DNA from: Amycolatopsis jejuensis
GTDB lineage: Bacteria; Actinomycetota; Actinomycetes; Mycobacteriales; Pseudonocardiaceae
Reading direction: 5' to 3'
Length of the DNA stretch: 64,000 nucleotides
NCBI RefSeq assembly: GCF_000717335.1
Contig: NZ_JNYZ01000010.1
Location: forward strand, 248,001-312,000
Position 1 is the stretch's first letter. Each line of letters begins with the position of its first letter. The notes below the pieces were generated by a model. That model saw only the letters and a program-made list of their open reading frames with translations. It was not told the origin of the DNA and did no database searches. The position numbers and the translations under genes are program-made. Shown here one piece after another: positions 8,767 through 18,154 of the stretch.

Positions 8767-11733
8767 TCACCCGCCCGGCTTCGCAGTCGCGGCCTTGGCG
8801 GTCTCGTACTCCTTCGCCGCCTGGTCGAGTGCGGCGAGCGCCGCGCCCTGGTCGGTGAAGTTGCCGGACTGCTGAGCCGCCTTGAGCTTGGCGAGCGCCG
8901 ACTGGATGTCGGCGACGGCCTTGTCGAGCGCCGGGTTGCTGCCGCCGGAACTCGGCGGCGCGCTGGGCGGGTTGCTGGTGCTCGGCGTGCTCGGCGGGGT
9001 GCCGGTGTCGCCTTCCTTCGGCGTGGTCGCCGCCGCGCCGGTGCCTTTGCCGAACACTTGGTCCAGCGCCTCGTTGAGCGTGGACGCGAAGCCGATCTTG
9101 GCGCCGTAGGACACGAGCACGCGCGCCAGCTGCGGGTAGCTGAGCTGGTTGCGCTGGCGGATGTAGACCGGTTCGACGTACAGGAACCCGTCGGCTACCG
9201 GCAACGTGATCAGGTTGCCGTAAATCGGGATGACGTTGGGGTTGTTCAGCAGGGTGCGGTCTTGTGCGACGCGCGGGTCGCTCTGGAACCGGTTCTGTAC
9301 CTGGACGGGTCCGTCGACCTGGTTGGCCCCGCTTGCCGGGGGTAGCCGGAGGACGCGGATGGTGCCGTAGTCCTCGGGGTCGGAGGAAATGGACATCCAG
9401 GACGCCAGGTACTGCCGTTGCAGACCGGTGAGCGCGCTGGTGAGCTGGAACGTCGGTTTGCCTTCGCCCGCCGCGTTCGCGAGGACGTAATAACCGGGCT
9501 GGTTCGTGACGTTCGCCGCCGTCGTGGTGGAGCTGCCGTCCTCCGTCGGATCCTGCGGAACGCTCCAGAACGCTTGCTGTGCATAGAATTCCTGCGGGCT
9601 GTCCACGTGGTAGCGGGCAAGCAGCTCACGCTGGATCTTGAACAGGTCCTCCGGGTACCGGAAGTGCGCGCGCAGTTCGGGCGAGATCTCGGAGCTGGGC
9701 TTCACCAGCCCCGGGAACACCTTCTTCCACGCGTTCAGCACAGGTTCGTTGTCGTCGATCGAGTACAGCGTGACGGTGCCGTCGAACGCGTCGACGGTGG
9801 CCTTCACCGAGTTGCGGATGTAGTTGATCGAGTTGTTGGCCTGTTTGGTGACGCCGTTGAGCGAGTCGTTCGTGGCTGCGCCGAGCTGCGTCTGCTGCGC
9901 GTACGGGTAGTTGTCGAGGGTGGTGTACCCGTCGACGATCCACTGGATGCGGCCGTTGACCACCGCGGGGTACGGGTCGCCGTCGAGCGTGAGCCACGGG
10001 GCGACCTTGCTTACGCGGTCGCGTGGCTCGCGGTTGTACATGATCTTCGAGTTGTCGCCGATGGCGTCGGAGAAGAGGATCTTCGGTTCGCGGTACTCGG
10101 CGGCGAACATGAGCCGGTTGAACCAGTTGTCGAGCGAGACGCCACCCTTGCCCTCGTAGAGATAGCCGCGCTGGGCGTCGGTGTCGTACTCGCCGGGTGC
10201 CTTGCCCGGAGTGCCGCCGACGATCGCGTATTCGGCTTGGTTGGCCAGTTCGCCGTAGTAGATGCGCGGCTGGTCGACCCGGATCCCGGGCTGGCCGTTG
10301 ACCGAACCGGCGCCGGTGGGGTTGGTGGTGTCGCTCGTGGTGGCGATCGGGTAGCCGCCGTCGGAGTTCGAGTCCTTCACCGCACGGTCGATGGTGTTGG
10401 CGGGCGCGGCCACGAACCCGTTGCCGTGGGTGTAGACCAGATGCTTGTTGATCCAGTTGGTCTGGTTGCCGGTGAGCCCGTCGGTCTTCATTTCCTTGGC
10501 AGCCACGATGTAGTCCTGCGTGGTGCCGCCGATGGTGTACCGGTCGATGTCGAGCTTCGCCGGGAAACCGTAGAAGTTCTCGCGGCCGACGCGCTGGGTG
10601 AAGGTGTCGCTCAGGATGTTCGGGTCGAGCAGCCGGATGTTGGACACGGTGCCGGTGTCGGCCTTCACCGCTTCGGCCGTGGTCTCGGTTTTGCCGGGGT
10701 ACTGCTCGTATTTGACCTTGGTGAGGCCGTACGCCGACCGCGTCGCGTCCATGTTGCGCTGGATCGACGGGGCCTCCTTCTCGTTCGCGTTCGGCTTCAC
10801 CGAGAACTGGTCGAGGATCGCCGGCCACGCCACGCCGACGAGCACGCCGGACAGGATCAGCAGCACGAGCGAGATCGCGGGCAGCTGCAGATTCCGCAGG
10901 AATGCGCCCGCGAAGAACGCGATTGCGCAGATCACCGAGATGCACAGCAGGATCAGCTTCGCCGGCAGCACCGCGTTGAGGTCGGTGTACGTGGCGCCGC
11001 TGAAGAGCGGCATGTCGCGATCGGACAGCAGCAGGTTGTACCGGTCGAAGAAGTACTCGACGGCCTTCAGCAGCACGAAAAGCCCGACGGTGATCGCGAG
11101 CTGCGCCCGCGTGGGACCGGCCAGCTGCCCGCCGCGGCCGGCGAGCCGGATGCCGCCGAAGATGTAGTGCGCGATCAGCGCGCCGAAGAACGAGATGACG
11201 ACGGAGATGAAGAGCCAGCCGAGGAGCCAGTTCACGAACGGCAGGCTGAAGACGTAGAAGCCGATGTCGATCCCGAACTCGGGGTCCTTCTGGCCGAACG
11301 ACGTGCCGTTGAGGAAGAGCTGGATCGTCTGCCAGTCACCGGTGGCCGACGCGCCGGAGATGATTCCGGTGAGCGCCGGGATGCCGATGCCGAACAGCCG
11401 GATGTGGCCGACGATCACCGAGCGGTAGCGCGACAGCGGATCGTCGCGGCCGGAGACCGGGACGAACACCGGGCGGGTGCGGTAGGCGATGATCAGGCTG
11501 ATCGCGAGCGTGCCGCCGACCAGCAGCCCGACGGCGAGGAAGAGGATGATCCGGGTGACCAGCTCGGTGGTGAACACCGAACGCGCCCCCACCTCGCCGA
11601 ACCACAGCCAGTCCACATAGGTGTCGAGCAGCCGGACGCCCGCCAGCAGCGCCAGGATGATCACCGCGGCGATGATGAGGAGGATCCTGCTGCGGCGGGA
11701 CAGCTTCAGGCTCACCGGGGGCCGAGTCGCCAC
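8767..11733 (-). CDS. UPF0182 family membrane protein
   Basis: A 988-residue protein. Its N-terminal third has about seven hydrophobic helices, beginning ILLIIAAVIILALLAGVRLLDTYVDWLWFGE, which is the typical UPF0182 opening. A large extracellular domain follows, with the family sequences REPRDRVSKVAPWLTLDGDPYP and VVNGRIQWIVDGYTT. The tail after about residue 900 is rich in Pro, Ser and Thr and then forms an Ala/Lys-rich helix. The family is nearly universal in Actinobacteria and of unknown function. It neighbours PPA1309, PDZ-protease and DUF2342 genes, as in mycobacteria. Confidence 0.93.
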   Translation of the reverse strand: MATRPPVSLKLSRRSRILLIIAAVIILALLAGVRLLDTYVDWLWFGEVGARSVFTTELVTRIILFLAVGLLVGGTLAISLIIAYRTRPVFVPVSGRDDPLSRYRSVIVGHIRLFGIGIPALTGIISGASATGDWQTIQLFLNGTSFGQKDPEFGIDIGFYVFSLPFVNWLLGWLFISVVISFFGALIAHYIFGGIRLAGRGGQLAGPTRAQLAITVGLFVLLKAVEYFFDRYNLLLSDRDMPLFSGATYTDLNAVLPAKLILLCISVICAIAFFAGAFLRNLQLPAISLVLLILSGVLVGVAWPAILDQFSVKPNANEKEAPSIQRNMDATRSAYGLTKVKYEQYPGKTETTAEAVKADTGTVSNIRLLDPNILSDTFTQRVGRENFYGFPAKLDIDRYTIGGTTQDYIVAAKEMKTDGLTGNQTNWINKHLVYTHGNGFVAAPANTIDRAVKDSNSDGGYPIATTSDTTNPTGAGSVNGQPGIRVDQPRIYYGELANQAEYAIVGGTPGKAPGEYDTDAQRGYLYEGKGGVSLDNWFNRLMFAAEYREPKILFSDAIGDNSKIMYNREPRDRVSKVAPWLTLDGDPYPAVVNGRIQWIVDGYTTLDNYPYAQQTQLGAATNDSLNGVTKQANNSINYIRNSVKATVDAFDGTVTLYSIDDNEPVLNAWKKVFPGLVKPSSEISPELRAHFRYPEDLFKIQRELLARYHVDSPQEFYAQQAFWSVPQDPTEDGSSTTTAANVTNQPGYYVLANAAGEGKPTFQLTSALTGLQRQYLASWMSISSDPEDYGTIRVLRLPPASGANQVDGPVQVQNRFQSDPRVAQDRTLLNNPNVIPIYGNLITLPVADGFLYVEPVYIRQRNQLSYPQLARVLVSYGAKIGFASTLNEALDQVFGKGTGAAATTPKEGDTGTPPSTPSTSNPPSAPPSSGGSNPALDKAVADIQSALAKLKAAQQSGNFTDQGAALAALDQAAKEYETAKAATAKPGG

Positions 11734-11852
11734 GGCACTGCTCCTGTCTTCGTGAACTCGTTCGCGAGGGGACGGCAGCGTCCCCCTTGACCTCTAACTC
11801 TACGGATGGGTGCCGGAGTTCCCGGGACCGCCCGAACGAGACGCGTGCGACC

Positions 11853-12413
11853 ATGGTCGCCATGCCATCGAGTAAGCCGCCCGCAGTCCAGCAGATCGCC
11901 GGTCTGGCGCGGGAAGTCGAAGAGTTCGTCGCGTCCGCGGGATGGGACCAGCCGCCGCAGCTGTTCGCGCTGGTACCGACCGCGGCGCTGCTGGACGAGC
12001 AGCCCGAGCTGGCCGGTCAGCTGGACCGGGCGAACCCGCTGACCCCGGTGGCACAGGAAGCGCTGCCCGAAGGCGACCTCGCCGAGTCGCTCGGCCGGAT
12101 CGCGTGGCCGGAGATCGTGGTGGGCTGTGCGCTCGCGCAGGAGATCATCGTGCTGCCCCCGGACGCGGAGGCCGAGCTGGAGGGGCTGGCCGACGCCGAC
12201 CGCCTCCGCCGCGCCGCGGCCGACCACCCTCGCCGCACCGAGGCCCGTCTGGTCGCAGCTGTCCTCCGCGAGGGCGACGCGGCCTGCGTGATGCGGCTGC
12301 GCGGCATCCAGCCGGGGGCGGAGGAGACCGACGAGTCGGTGGACGAGCTGGTGGAGAGCCCCGATCTGGCGCCGAACCTGCTGGACGCGCTCAGGACGAC
12401 CTTTCAACCCTGA
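11853..12413 (+). CDS. PPA1309-family conserved protein
   Basis: A 186-residue soluble acidic protein. It shows the family pattern PPQLFALVPTAALL, ELAGQL...LTPVAQE, LPEGDLAESLGRIAWPEIVVGCAL, and a C-terminal AVLREGDAACVMRLRG. The function is unknown, but the gene is characteristically placed between UPF0182 and the PDZ protease in Actinobacteria, as here. The start could be ATG 11853 or 11862; neither has a strong ribosome-binding site. It converges on the PDZ gene with a gap of 0 bp. Confidence 0.85.
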   Translation: MVAMPSSKPPAVQQIAGLAREVEEFVASAGWDQPPQLFALVPTAALLDEQPELAGQLDRANPLTPVAQEALPEGDLAESLGRIAWPEIVVGCALAQEIIVLPPDAEAELEGLADADRLRRAAADHPRRTEARLVAAVLREGDAACVMRLRGIQPGAEETDESVDELVESPDLAPNLLDALRTTFQP

Positions 12414-13535
12414 TCAGCAGTGCGCCACCGCGCGGCCGGACTTCAGGTTCTCGAGCTGGGTGAGCGCGTCGTCGAGGGTGGACACCTTGATCAGGTTCAG
12501 CCCTTCGGGTGCGGCCGAGCGCGCCTCGGGGCAGTTGTGCTCGGGCACGAGGAAGTCGGTCGCCCCGGCTTCCCGTGCGCCGATGACCTTGAACGAGATG
12601 CCGCCGATCGGCCCGACCTGGCCGGTCTCGCTGATCTCGCCGGTACCCGCGATGTGCCTGCCCGCGGCGAGGTCGCTGCCCGGTTTCCCGGGCGGCGTGA
12701 GGCGGTCGATGATCGCGAGGGTGAACATCAGCCCGGCCGACGGGCCGCCGACGTCCTGCAGGGAGATGTCGACGGTGAACGGCGCCGCGGCCCGGTCGAC
12801 GGCGGTCAGCCCGAGGAAGCCCTGGGTCCGGTCGTCGCGGTGACCGAGCGTCACCGGAACGGTGCGTTCCGGTGAGCCGGGGTGCTGGAAGGTGACCTGG
12901 ACGGTGTCGCCCGGCTTGGTGCCGGTGAGCGCCGCGGCGACCTCGGTGGCCTCGCGCACCTGCTTGCCGTTCACCACGACGAGCTTGTCGCCGGGGGCGA
13001 GCACGTGGTCGGCGGGGCTGCCGGACACGATTTCCTTCGCGACGACCTGCACCGGGTAGCCGAGGTGGCGCAGCGCGGCGACCTGCGCGTTGCTCTGCGA
13101 GTCCTGCAGCTGCTGGATGTTCTCCTGCTTGACCTGCTCGTTCGTCTCGCCGGGCTTGTAGTACTCCTCGCGCGGCGCGAGCGCGTAGCGGCCGCTGGCC
13201 CAGAGACCGAGCGCGGTGAAGAGGTTGATCCCGTCGTTGAGCGACACGGTGGTCATCCGCAGCTCGCCGGTGGTGCCGTAGGTCTGCTGCCCCTTGACCT
13301 GGATCACCGGGTTGCCCGCGACGTCGCGGCCGAGCGTGTCGTAGGTCGGACCGGGGCTGATCGCGACGTAGGGCACCTGGACCAGGAACCCGGCCACGAC
13401 GAACACCAGGAACAACGCACCGCTGACCACCATGGTCCAGCCGCGGCGGGTCATCCGCCGGTCGGCGCGGGCCGGGGCACGGGGCGGCTCGGCCCGGCGG
13501 GACTGGTGCGCGGTCTCCTCGTCGGGTTTGGTCAC
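12414..13535 (-). CDS. YlbL-type PDZ domain protein with Lon-like (S16) protease fold
   Basis: A 373-residue protein. A cytoplasmic basic segment is followed by one membrane helix (MVVSGALFLVFVVAGFLVQVPYVAIS). A periplasm-facing PDZ domain (VVAKEIVSGSPADHVLAPGDKLVVVNGK) comes next. At the C-terminus is a Lon-type protease domain, with the serine in DVGGPSAGLMFTLAI and the lysine in ISFKVIGAREAG forming a Ser-Lys dyad. A membrane-anchored protease with housekeeping roles is expected. The start is GTG 13535; an internal ATG at MTRRGWT is possible. Neighbours on both sides are conserved with mycobacteria. Confidence 0.92.
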   Translation of the reverse strand: MTKPDEETAHQSRRAEPPRAPARADRRMTRRGWTMVVSGALFLVFVVAGFLVQVPYVAISPGPTYDTLGRDVAGNPVIQVKGQQTYGTTGELRMTTVSLNDGINLFTALGLWASGRYALAPREEYYKPGETNEQVKQENIQQLQDSQSNAQVAALRHLGYPVQVVAKEIVSGSPADHVLAPGDKLVVVNGKQVREATEVAAALTGTKPGDTVQVTFQHPGSPERTVPVTLGHRDDRTQGFLGLTAVDRAAAPFTVDISLQDVGGPSAGLMFTLAIIDRLTPPGKPGSDLAAGRHIAGTGEISETGQVGPIGGISFKVIGAREAGATDFLVPEHNCPEARSAAPEGLNLIKVSTLDDALTQLENLKSGRAVAHC

Positions 13536-13624
13536 GAGCGACAGCGTACGGTGACCGTGTTCGCTTCCCGGTGAAGGCCATGGTTGACGCGCTGAACCGG
13601 GCGTCACCCGCGTACGGTGGACAT

Positions 13625-14965
13625 ATGAGCAATCCCCCGTTCGGCTTCGGACCGCCCGATCCCGACAAACGCGGCGACGGTGACCCTTCGGACCCCTCCG
13701 GCCAGTCCGGCGCGGAGGCGTTCAACCAGCTCGGCCAGATGCTGAGCCAGCTTGGTCAGATGATGAGCCAGGCGGGTACGTCGAGCGGTCCGGTCAACTA
13801 CGACCTGGCGAAACAGATTGCACTGCAGAACCTGAGCGGTCGCGACGACGCCAAGATCGGCTTCTCGTCCTCGGGTTCGGGGGACTCGGCCACGGCGGTG
13901 CGCGACGCCGCACACCTGGCGGAACTGTGGCTCGACGCGGCCACCATCCTGCCCGCGGGCGCCACCACCACGGTGTCGTGGTCCGCGCGTAGCTGGGTGG
14001 AGAAGACGCTGCCGACCTGGCAACGGCTGTTCGATCCGGTCGCACAGCAGGTGTCCAGCGCGTGGATGCAGGCGCTGCCAGAGGAGGCCAAGCAGGCCGC
14101 CGGTCCGCTGCTGTCGATGATGGGTCAGATGGGCGGGATGGCCTTCGGGTCCCAGCTCGGCAACGCGCTGGCGCAGCTCGCGCAGGAGGTGCTCACCTCC
14201 ACGGACGTGGGCCTGCCGCTCGGCCCGGCGGCCACGTCGGCGCTGCTGCCCGCGAACATCGAGAAGTTCACCGAGGGCCTGGAGCTGCCGGCCAGCGAGG
14301 TACTGGTGTTCCTCGCCGCCCGCGAGGCCGCGCACCAGCGCCTGTTCGCACACGTGCCGTGGCTCGGCCCGCGTCTGCTGGCAACGGTCGAGGAGTTCGC
14401 GCGCGGGATCACGGTCGACACGTCCGCGCTGGAGTCGCTGGCCGGCCGCATCGACCCGGCCAACCCGGCGAGCATCGAAGAGGCGATGTCGTCCGGGCTG
14501 CTGGAACCGCAGACCACGCCGGAGCAGCACGCCGCGCTGAAGCGCATGGAAACCCTGCTGGCGCTGGTGGAAGGCTGGGTGGACGTGGTGGTGGCCGAGG
14601 CAATCGGCGACCGTCTCCCGGGTGCGGGCGCGCTCCGCGAGACGCTGCGCCGCCGCCGCGCCACGGGCGGTCCGGCCGAGCAGACGTTCGCCACGCTCGT
14701 CGGCCTGGAGCTGCGCCCCCGCCGCATGCGCGCGGCGTCGTCCCTGTGGAAGCTCGTGGGAGACCGTCACGGCCTCGAGAAGCGCGACGGCCTGTGGTCC
14801 CACCCGGATCTCATGCCCACCAGCGAGGACCTCGACGAGCCCCTTGACTTCGCCGACCGGATGACGGAGGTGACGTCCCTCCCGGACGACCTCGACCCGA
14901 TCGCCGAACTGGAACGAACGGAACGCTCCGCCAAGCCGGACGAGGAGACCGACAAGGACTCCTGA
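13625..14965 (+). CDS. zinc-dependent metalloprotease (DUF2342/Zincin_2 family)
   Basis: A 446-residue protein starting MSNPPFGFGPPDPD at 13625. It has a Gln/Met/Gly-rich N-terminus (GQMLSQLGQMMSQ), a helical core (GQMGGMAFGSQLG), and the family metal-binding segment REAAHQRLFAHVPWL, where the HExxH order is replaced by E-A-A-H. The conserved glutamate-containing helices of TIGR03624 follow. The exact activity is unproven. It is divergently oriented from the PDZ protease, the conserved actinobacterial arrangement, and may belong to the same envelope-maintenance module. Confidence 0.88.
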   Translation: MSNPPFGFGPPDPDKRGDGDPSDPSGQSGAEAFNQLGQMLSQLGQMMSQAGTSSGPVNYDLAKQIALQNLSGRDDAKIGFSSSGSGDSATAVRDAAHLAELWLDAATILPAGATTTVSWSARSWVEKTLPTWQRLFDPVAQQVSSAWMQALPEEAKQAAGPLLSMMGQMGGMAFGSQLGNALAQLAQEVLTSTDVGLPLGPAATSALLPANIEKFTEGLELPASEVLVFLAAREAAHQRLFAHVPWLGPRLLATVEEFARGITVDTSALESLAGRIDPANPASIEEAMSSGLLEPQTTPEQHAALKRMETLLALVEGWVDVVVAEAIGDRLPGAGALRETLRRRRATGGPAEQTFATLVGLELRPRRMRAASSLWKLVGDRHGLEKRDGLWSHPDLMPTSEDLDEPLDFADRMTEVTSLPDDLDPIAELERTERSAKPDEETDKDS

Positions 14966-15014
14966 TGCGTTTCGCCGGGCGTTGGCTGCAGTTCTGGCGG
15001 GCGTTACCGCTGGA

Positions 15015-15593
15015 TCAACGGCGCACGCGATAACTCAGGTGAAGCACCCGGTCGCCCTGAATCACGTCCGGGTCCTCCAGCAGGTGCTGCGCGTCGACTG
15101 ACCCGAAGAAGCGCTTGCCGGACCCGAACACCACGGGTACGACGTCCATGCGCACCTCGTCGACCAGGCCCGCGGCAAGCATCTGGCCACCGACGTCACC
15201 GGCGGCGACCTCCACGATCCGGTCACCCGCAAGTTCCTGCGCCTTGGCCATGGCAGCCTCGACGCCGTCGACGAAGTGAAACGGCGCCGAGGGGTCCCAG
15301 CCCTCCGGCGCCGGTCGGCGCGTCACGACGACGACGTGGTCGATTCCGCCCGGCGGCTTCCCGTCCCAGCCGTCGGTCATGTCGAAAACGTGACGACCGG
15401 CGATGGTCACCCCGATCCGGTCCCAGTACGCCCGGGTGTAGTCGTAGGACACCTGCGACACCTTGATCACGCCGCTCTCGTCGAGCGGAACGTCACCGCT
15501 GGTCAACCAGTCGAACAGCGGCCCAGGCTGATCGTTCTCGTCCGCGACGAAGCCGTCCACCGACACCGAGCTATACATGACCACCTTGCCCAC
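15015..15593 (-). CDS. dihydrofolate-reductase-fold (RibD C-terminal) family protein
   Basis: A 192-residue protein with the RibD-C/DHFR-like pattern: VVMYSSVSVDGFVAD at the N-terminus, TIAGRHVFDMTDGW, VVVVTRRPA, GDRIVEVAAGDVGGQML, and a C-terminal LVDEVRMDVVPVVFGSGKRFFG. Such proteins are NADPH-dependent reductases of unknown substrate and are not true folate reductases. The GTG start at 15593 has GAGGAGGG upstream. It stands alone. Confidence 0.88.
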   Translation of the reverse strand: MGKVVMYSSVSVDGFVADENDQPGPLFDWLTSGDVPLDESGVIKVSQVSYDYTRAYWDRIGVTIAGRHVFDMTDGWDGKPPGGIDHVVVVTRRPAPEGWDPSAPFHFVDGVEAAMAKAQELAGDRIVEVAAGDVGGQMLAAGLVDEVRMDVVPVVFGSGKRFFGSVDAQHLLEDPDVIQGDRVLHLSYRVRR

Positions 15594-15660
15594 CGGGGCC
15601 CTCCTCTGCTTGCGGGTGGCCCCAAATTAGCGCGCCACGAGCGGTCGCTCTTGTAAGAAA

Positions 15661-16501
15661 TCAATCGACCGGCAGCGGCCAGCCGTCCAGCGTGTGGCCG
15701 GGATGCTCACGCAGAAACCGCCGCCGGACCTCGAGGTACCGGGTCGGCGTGAGCCCGGTGAACGCCCGAAACTCGTGGCCGAAGTGAGCCTGGTCGAAGT
15801 AGCCCGCGCCACCGGCGAGCTCCCCCCCAGTCGATCGGCCCGGCGGGGTCGATCGAGAACACCGTGGCGGTGAACCGGTAGGTGCGGGCCAGCCGCTTCG
15901 GCGTGACGCCGATGAGCTCCTTGAACCGCTGTGCCAGATGCGTACTGCTGACCCCGGCTGCCACGGTGAGGTCACCGATCGCCGCCGCCCCACGGGTCGC
16001 CGCGATGACGCTGCTCGTATGGCGGACCAGCCCAAGGCCAGTCGTCTCGGAAAGCCGCCGCATCAGCTCCGCTTCGAGCAACGTGAGCATCTGATGCGGC
16101 CCGTCCGCCGTGGCCAGCCGGTCACGCAGCTCGGCAACAGCGGCCCGACCCCAAACCTGCTCGATCGTCACGGGCCGGTCACACAGCTCGGCCGCAGGCA
16201 TGGACAGGAACGGCGCCAGCCCCCACGGCTTGACGTGCACGCCGACGGACCGCGTCCAAGGTGGGTAACCGAACTCGAAAGCACGGGTGGACATGGTGAC
16301 AACGCAACCATCGACGTACTCAGCCGCCGCGATATCGGTACCGCCCCGAATCCGGAACGGCGCCCCAAGATTGACAATAAGCAACGCCGACGGCGAAGGC
16401 GGCAACATCAGCCGTGCGTAAGGAGGCGCGCCCTCCAGGTAGTAGAGGTCGTAGACGAGCCCATCCAGCGGCGGCCGCGGCACTCTGGACACGTACTCCA
16501 C
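15661..16501 (-). pseudogene. AraC-family regulator interrupted by a one-base frameshift
   Basis: The frame from 16501 encodes an N-terminal effector domain and the first AraC helix-turn-helix (AAIGDLTVAAGVSSTHLAQRFKELIGVTPKRLART). It leaves frame in a run of seven Gs (minus strand, 15822-15828). The second helix-turn-helix (AGYFDQAHFGHEFRAFTGLTPTRYLEVRRRFL) continues in another frame to 15661. Removing one G restores DWGELAGGAGYFDQ without other change. So this is either a recent frameshift, a phase-variable tract or a sequencing error. The intact protein would be about 279 residues. Confidence 0.85.
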
Positions 16502-16504
16502 ACG

Positions 16505-17410
16505 TCACAGCATCGCCGACCCCAGGCCGACATCACACGCCGGGACGGGTCCAGCTCGGCCGCCGCACCGCCCCAGCGCTGCTACGACGCTCAGCGTCGC
16601 CGCCATCCCAACGTCACCGCACAGCCCAGCGTCGCCGCACAGCCCAGCGTCGCCGCACAGCCCAACGTCACCGCACAGCCCAACGTCACCGCACCGCCCG
16701 GTGTCACCACCGCCCGGCTCTGCCGCAACGGCCAACACCACCGCACTACCCAACGCCGCACAGCCCGACCTCACCGCACCGCCCAACGCGGTCGCACTGC
16801 CGAACGCTGCCGCAATGGCCAAACGCCACTGCTCCACCCAGTGCCGCCGCACTGACCAACGTCACTGCACTGCCCAACGCCGACTACTCAGCGCCGCTGC
16901 ACAACCCGGCGCCACCGCAACGGCCCGACCTCGCCGCACAGCCCAACCTCACCACAGCCCAGTGCCTCCCCGCACCGCCCAACGCCGCACCGCCCGTCGC
17001 TGCCGCCATCCCAACGCCGCCGCACAGACCCAGCGTCACCGCACAGCCCAGCGCCGCCGTGTCCGCCTCAGCCCATTGCCACCCCTCGCCTCGCAACCTC
17101 GTCCCAGCAGCGCCCCGCCTCGGCACCGCCCTTTGCTCAGGTCCGCCCTCCGCCCCAGCTCAGCCCATCCGGCAGCGGCTTCCCAGCCCTCCTCGGAAAC
17201 CCACCCGGTCCCAGGGAGTCACGAGCCGCCCACGGCCCACCCCGAGCCACCTCGGAGGGGCCCCACCCGAACCCGCCCAGTACCCCAGCCCGAGTCCCGA
17301 GCCCTGAGTCCCAAGCCCGTGCCCCGGAGCCCCGAGTCCCAGGCCCGAGGCCCGAGGCCCAGGCCCGAAGACGACCCAACCTGCAACCCGAAGCCGAGCC
17401 AAACCCCCAC
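16505..17410. repeat. degenerate low-complexity repeat tract
   Basis: About 0.9 kb without a convincing gene. The clearest part is an 18-bp unit resembling AGCGTCGCCGCACAGCCC, with CGTC recurring every 18 bp at 16612, 16630, 16648, 16666 and 16684. Diverged copies of the CCGCACAGCCCAACGCC type continue to about 17060. From about 17280 to 17370 a different short unit (GAGTCCC, GGCCCGA) takes over. Frames through it encode only Pro/His/Ala- or Gly/Val/Cys-rich strings on either strand. Confidence 0.75.
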
Positions 17411-17428
17411 CTCAGCAGTCCTCAGTCC

Positions 17429-18001
17429 TCAGTCCTCCTCCGAAATCCCCCATCCCGCCGCCGCTGAAAGCCCCTCGAGGTAACCGATCGCCCGCTCGGT
17501 TTTCGGGTAGCGGTTGACCAATGTCCAGAACGCCGGGTCGTGCCCGGGTTCGCGCAGGTGTGCCAGCTCGTGCACCAGCACGTAGTCCAGCACCCACTGC
17601 GGCACGCGCTGGAGCCGGTCACTGACCCGGATCGTCGCGTCCACCGGCGTGCACGACGCCCACCGGGTGCGCATCGGCGGCACCCATCGCACGCTGGCGG
17701 GTAACGCTTTCCCGTCCAGGTACTTGGCCCCGAGCAGCGCACACCGCGTCAATAACGCCGCGTCCGACGCCTTGGGCGGGGCCATCTTGCGCGGTTCGGC
17801 GCGCTGCAGCTTGCGCTCCATCTCCGCTACCCAGTGTTTTTCTTCTGCGCGGGTCATGCGTGCCGGGATGAGCACCACCAGGGTGTCGTCGTTCCAGTAC
17901 GCGGTGACCGTCCGGTGCCTGCGCTGGCTGCGCCGCACCTCGACCTTGTGTTGAGGAGTGTCCGACGGGGCATTCGCGCCCCGGCCCCTCAGCGAGGGCA
18001 T
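17429..18001 (-). CDS. YgjP-like (DUF45) zinc metallopeptidase
   Basis: A 190-residue protein with HELAHLREPGHDPAFW, the HExxH zinc site plus downstream His, preceded by RTRWASCTPVDATIRVSDRLQRVPQWVLDYVLV. This is the signature of the YgjP/DUF45 family. The N-terminus carries VEVRRSQRRHRTVTAYWNDDTLVVLIP. The start ATG at 18001 is provisional, since a nearby upstream GTG would add four residues. The gene is divergent from the ThiF-like gene, with a perfect 12-bp inverted repeat between them. Its 3' end abuts the repeat tract. Confidence 0.88.
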   Translation of the reverse strand: MPSLRGRGANAPSDTPQHKVEVRRSQRRHRTVTAYWNDDTLVVLIPARMTRAEEKHWVAEMERKLQRAEPRKMAPPKASDAALLTRCALLGAKYLDGKALPASVRWVPPMRTRWASCTPVDATIRVSDRLQRVPQWVLDYVLVHELAHLREPGHDPAFWTLVNRYPKTERAIGYLEGLSAAAGWGISEED

Positions 18002-18072
18002 CCGTGCTTCGACCACTCGACAACGGTAAGGCCCGGCACCGACAACTTGGAGCGCCGAAAGGTCACAGCCCT

Positions 18073-18108
18073 GAGTTGTCCACAACAAGATTTCCCTGTG
18101 GACAACTC
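18073..18108. promoter_or_regulatory. inverted pair of DnaA-box-like 12-mers in a divergent promoter region
   Basis: GAGTTGTCCACA (18073-18084) and its exact reverse complement TGTGGACAACTC (18097-18108) are separated by 12 nt. Each contains TTGTCCACA, the mycobacterial/streptomycete DnaA box. The pair lies between the divergent DUF45 and ThiF-like genes, so it could serve as an operator, a DnaA-binding site or a hairpin. Confidence 0.5.
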
Positions 18109-18154
18109 GGCTTCTCACCCTCCTGGGTCGGACCGGAGCTGCCAAGCTGGCCGC

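Noticed and set aside
9418..11790. Long plus-strand frame opposite UPF0182
   Set aside because: It is a third-position GC shadow; the minus-strand frame encodes a recognised family.
16414..17307. Long Pro/His/Ala-rich open frame
   Set aside because: It is a by-product of the GC-rich repeat tract; it has no ribosome-binding site and no domain, and frames on the other strand are equally open.
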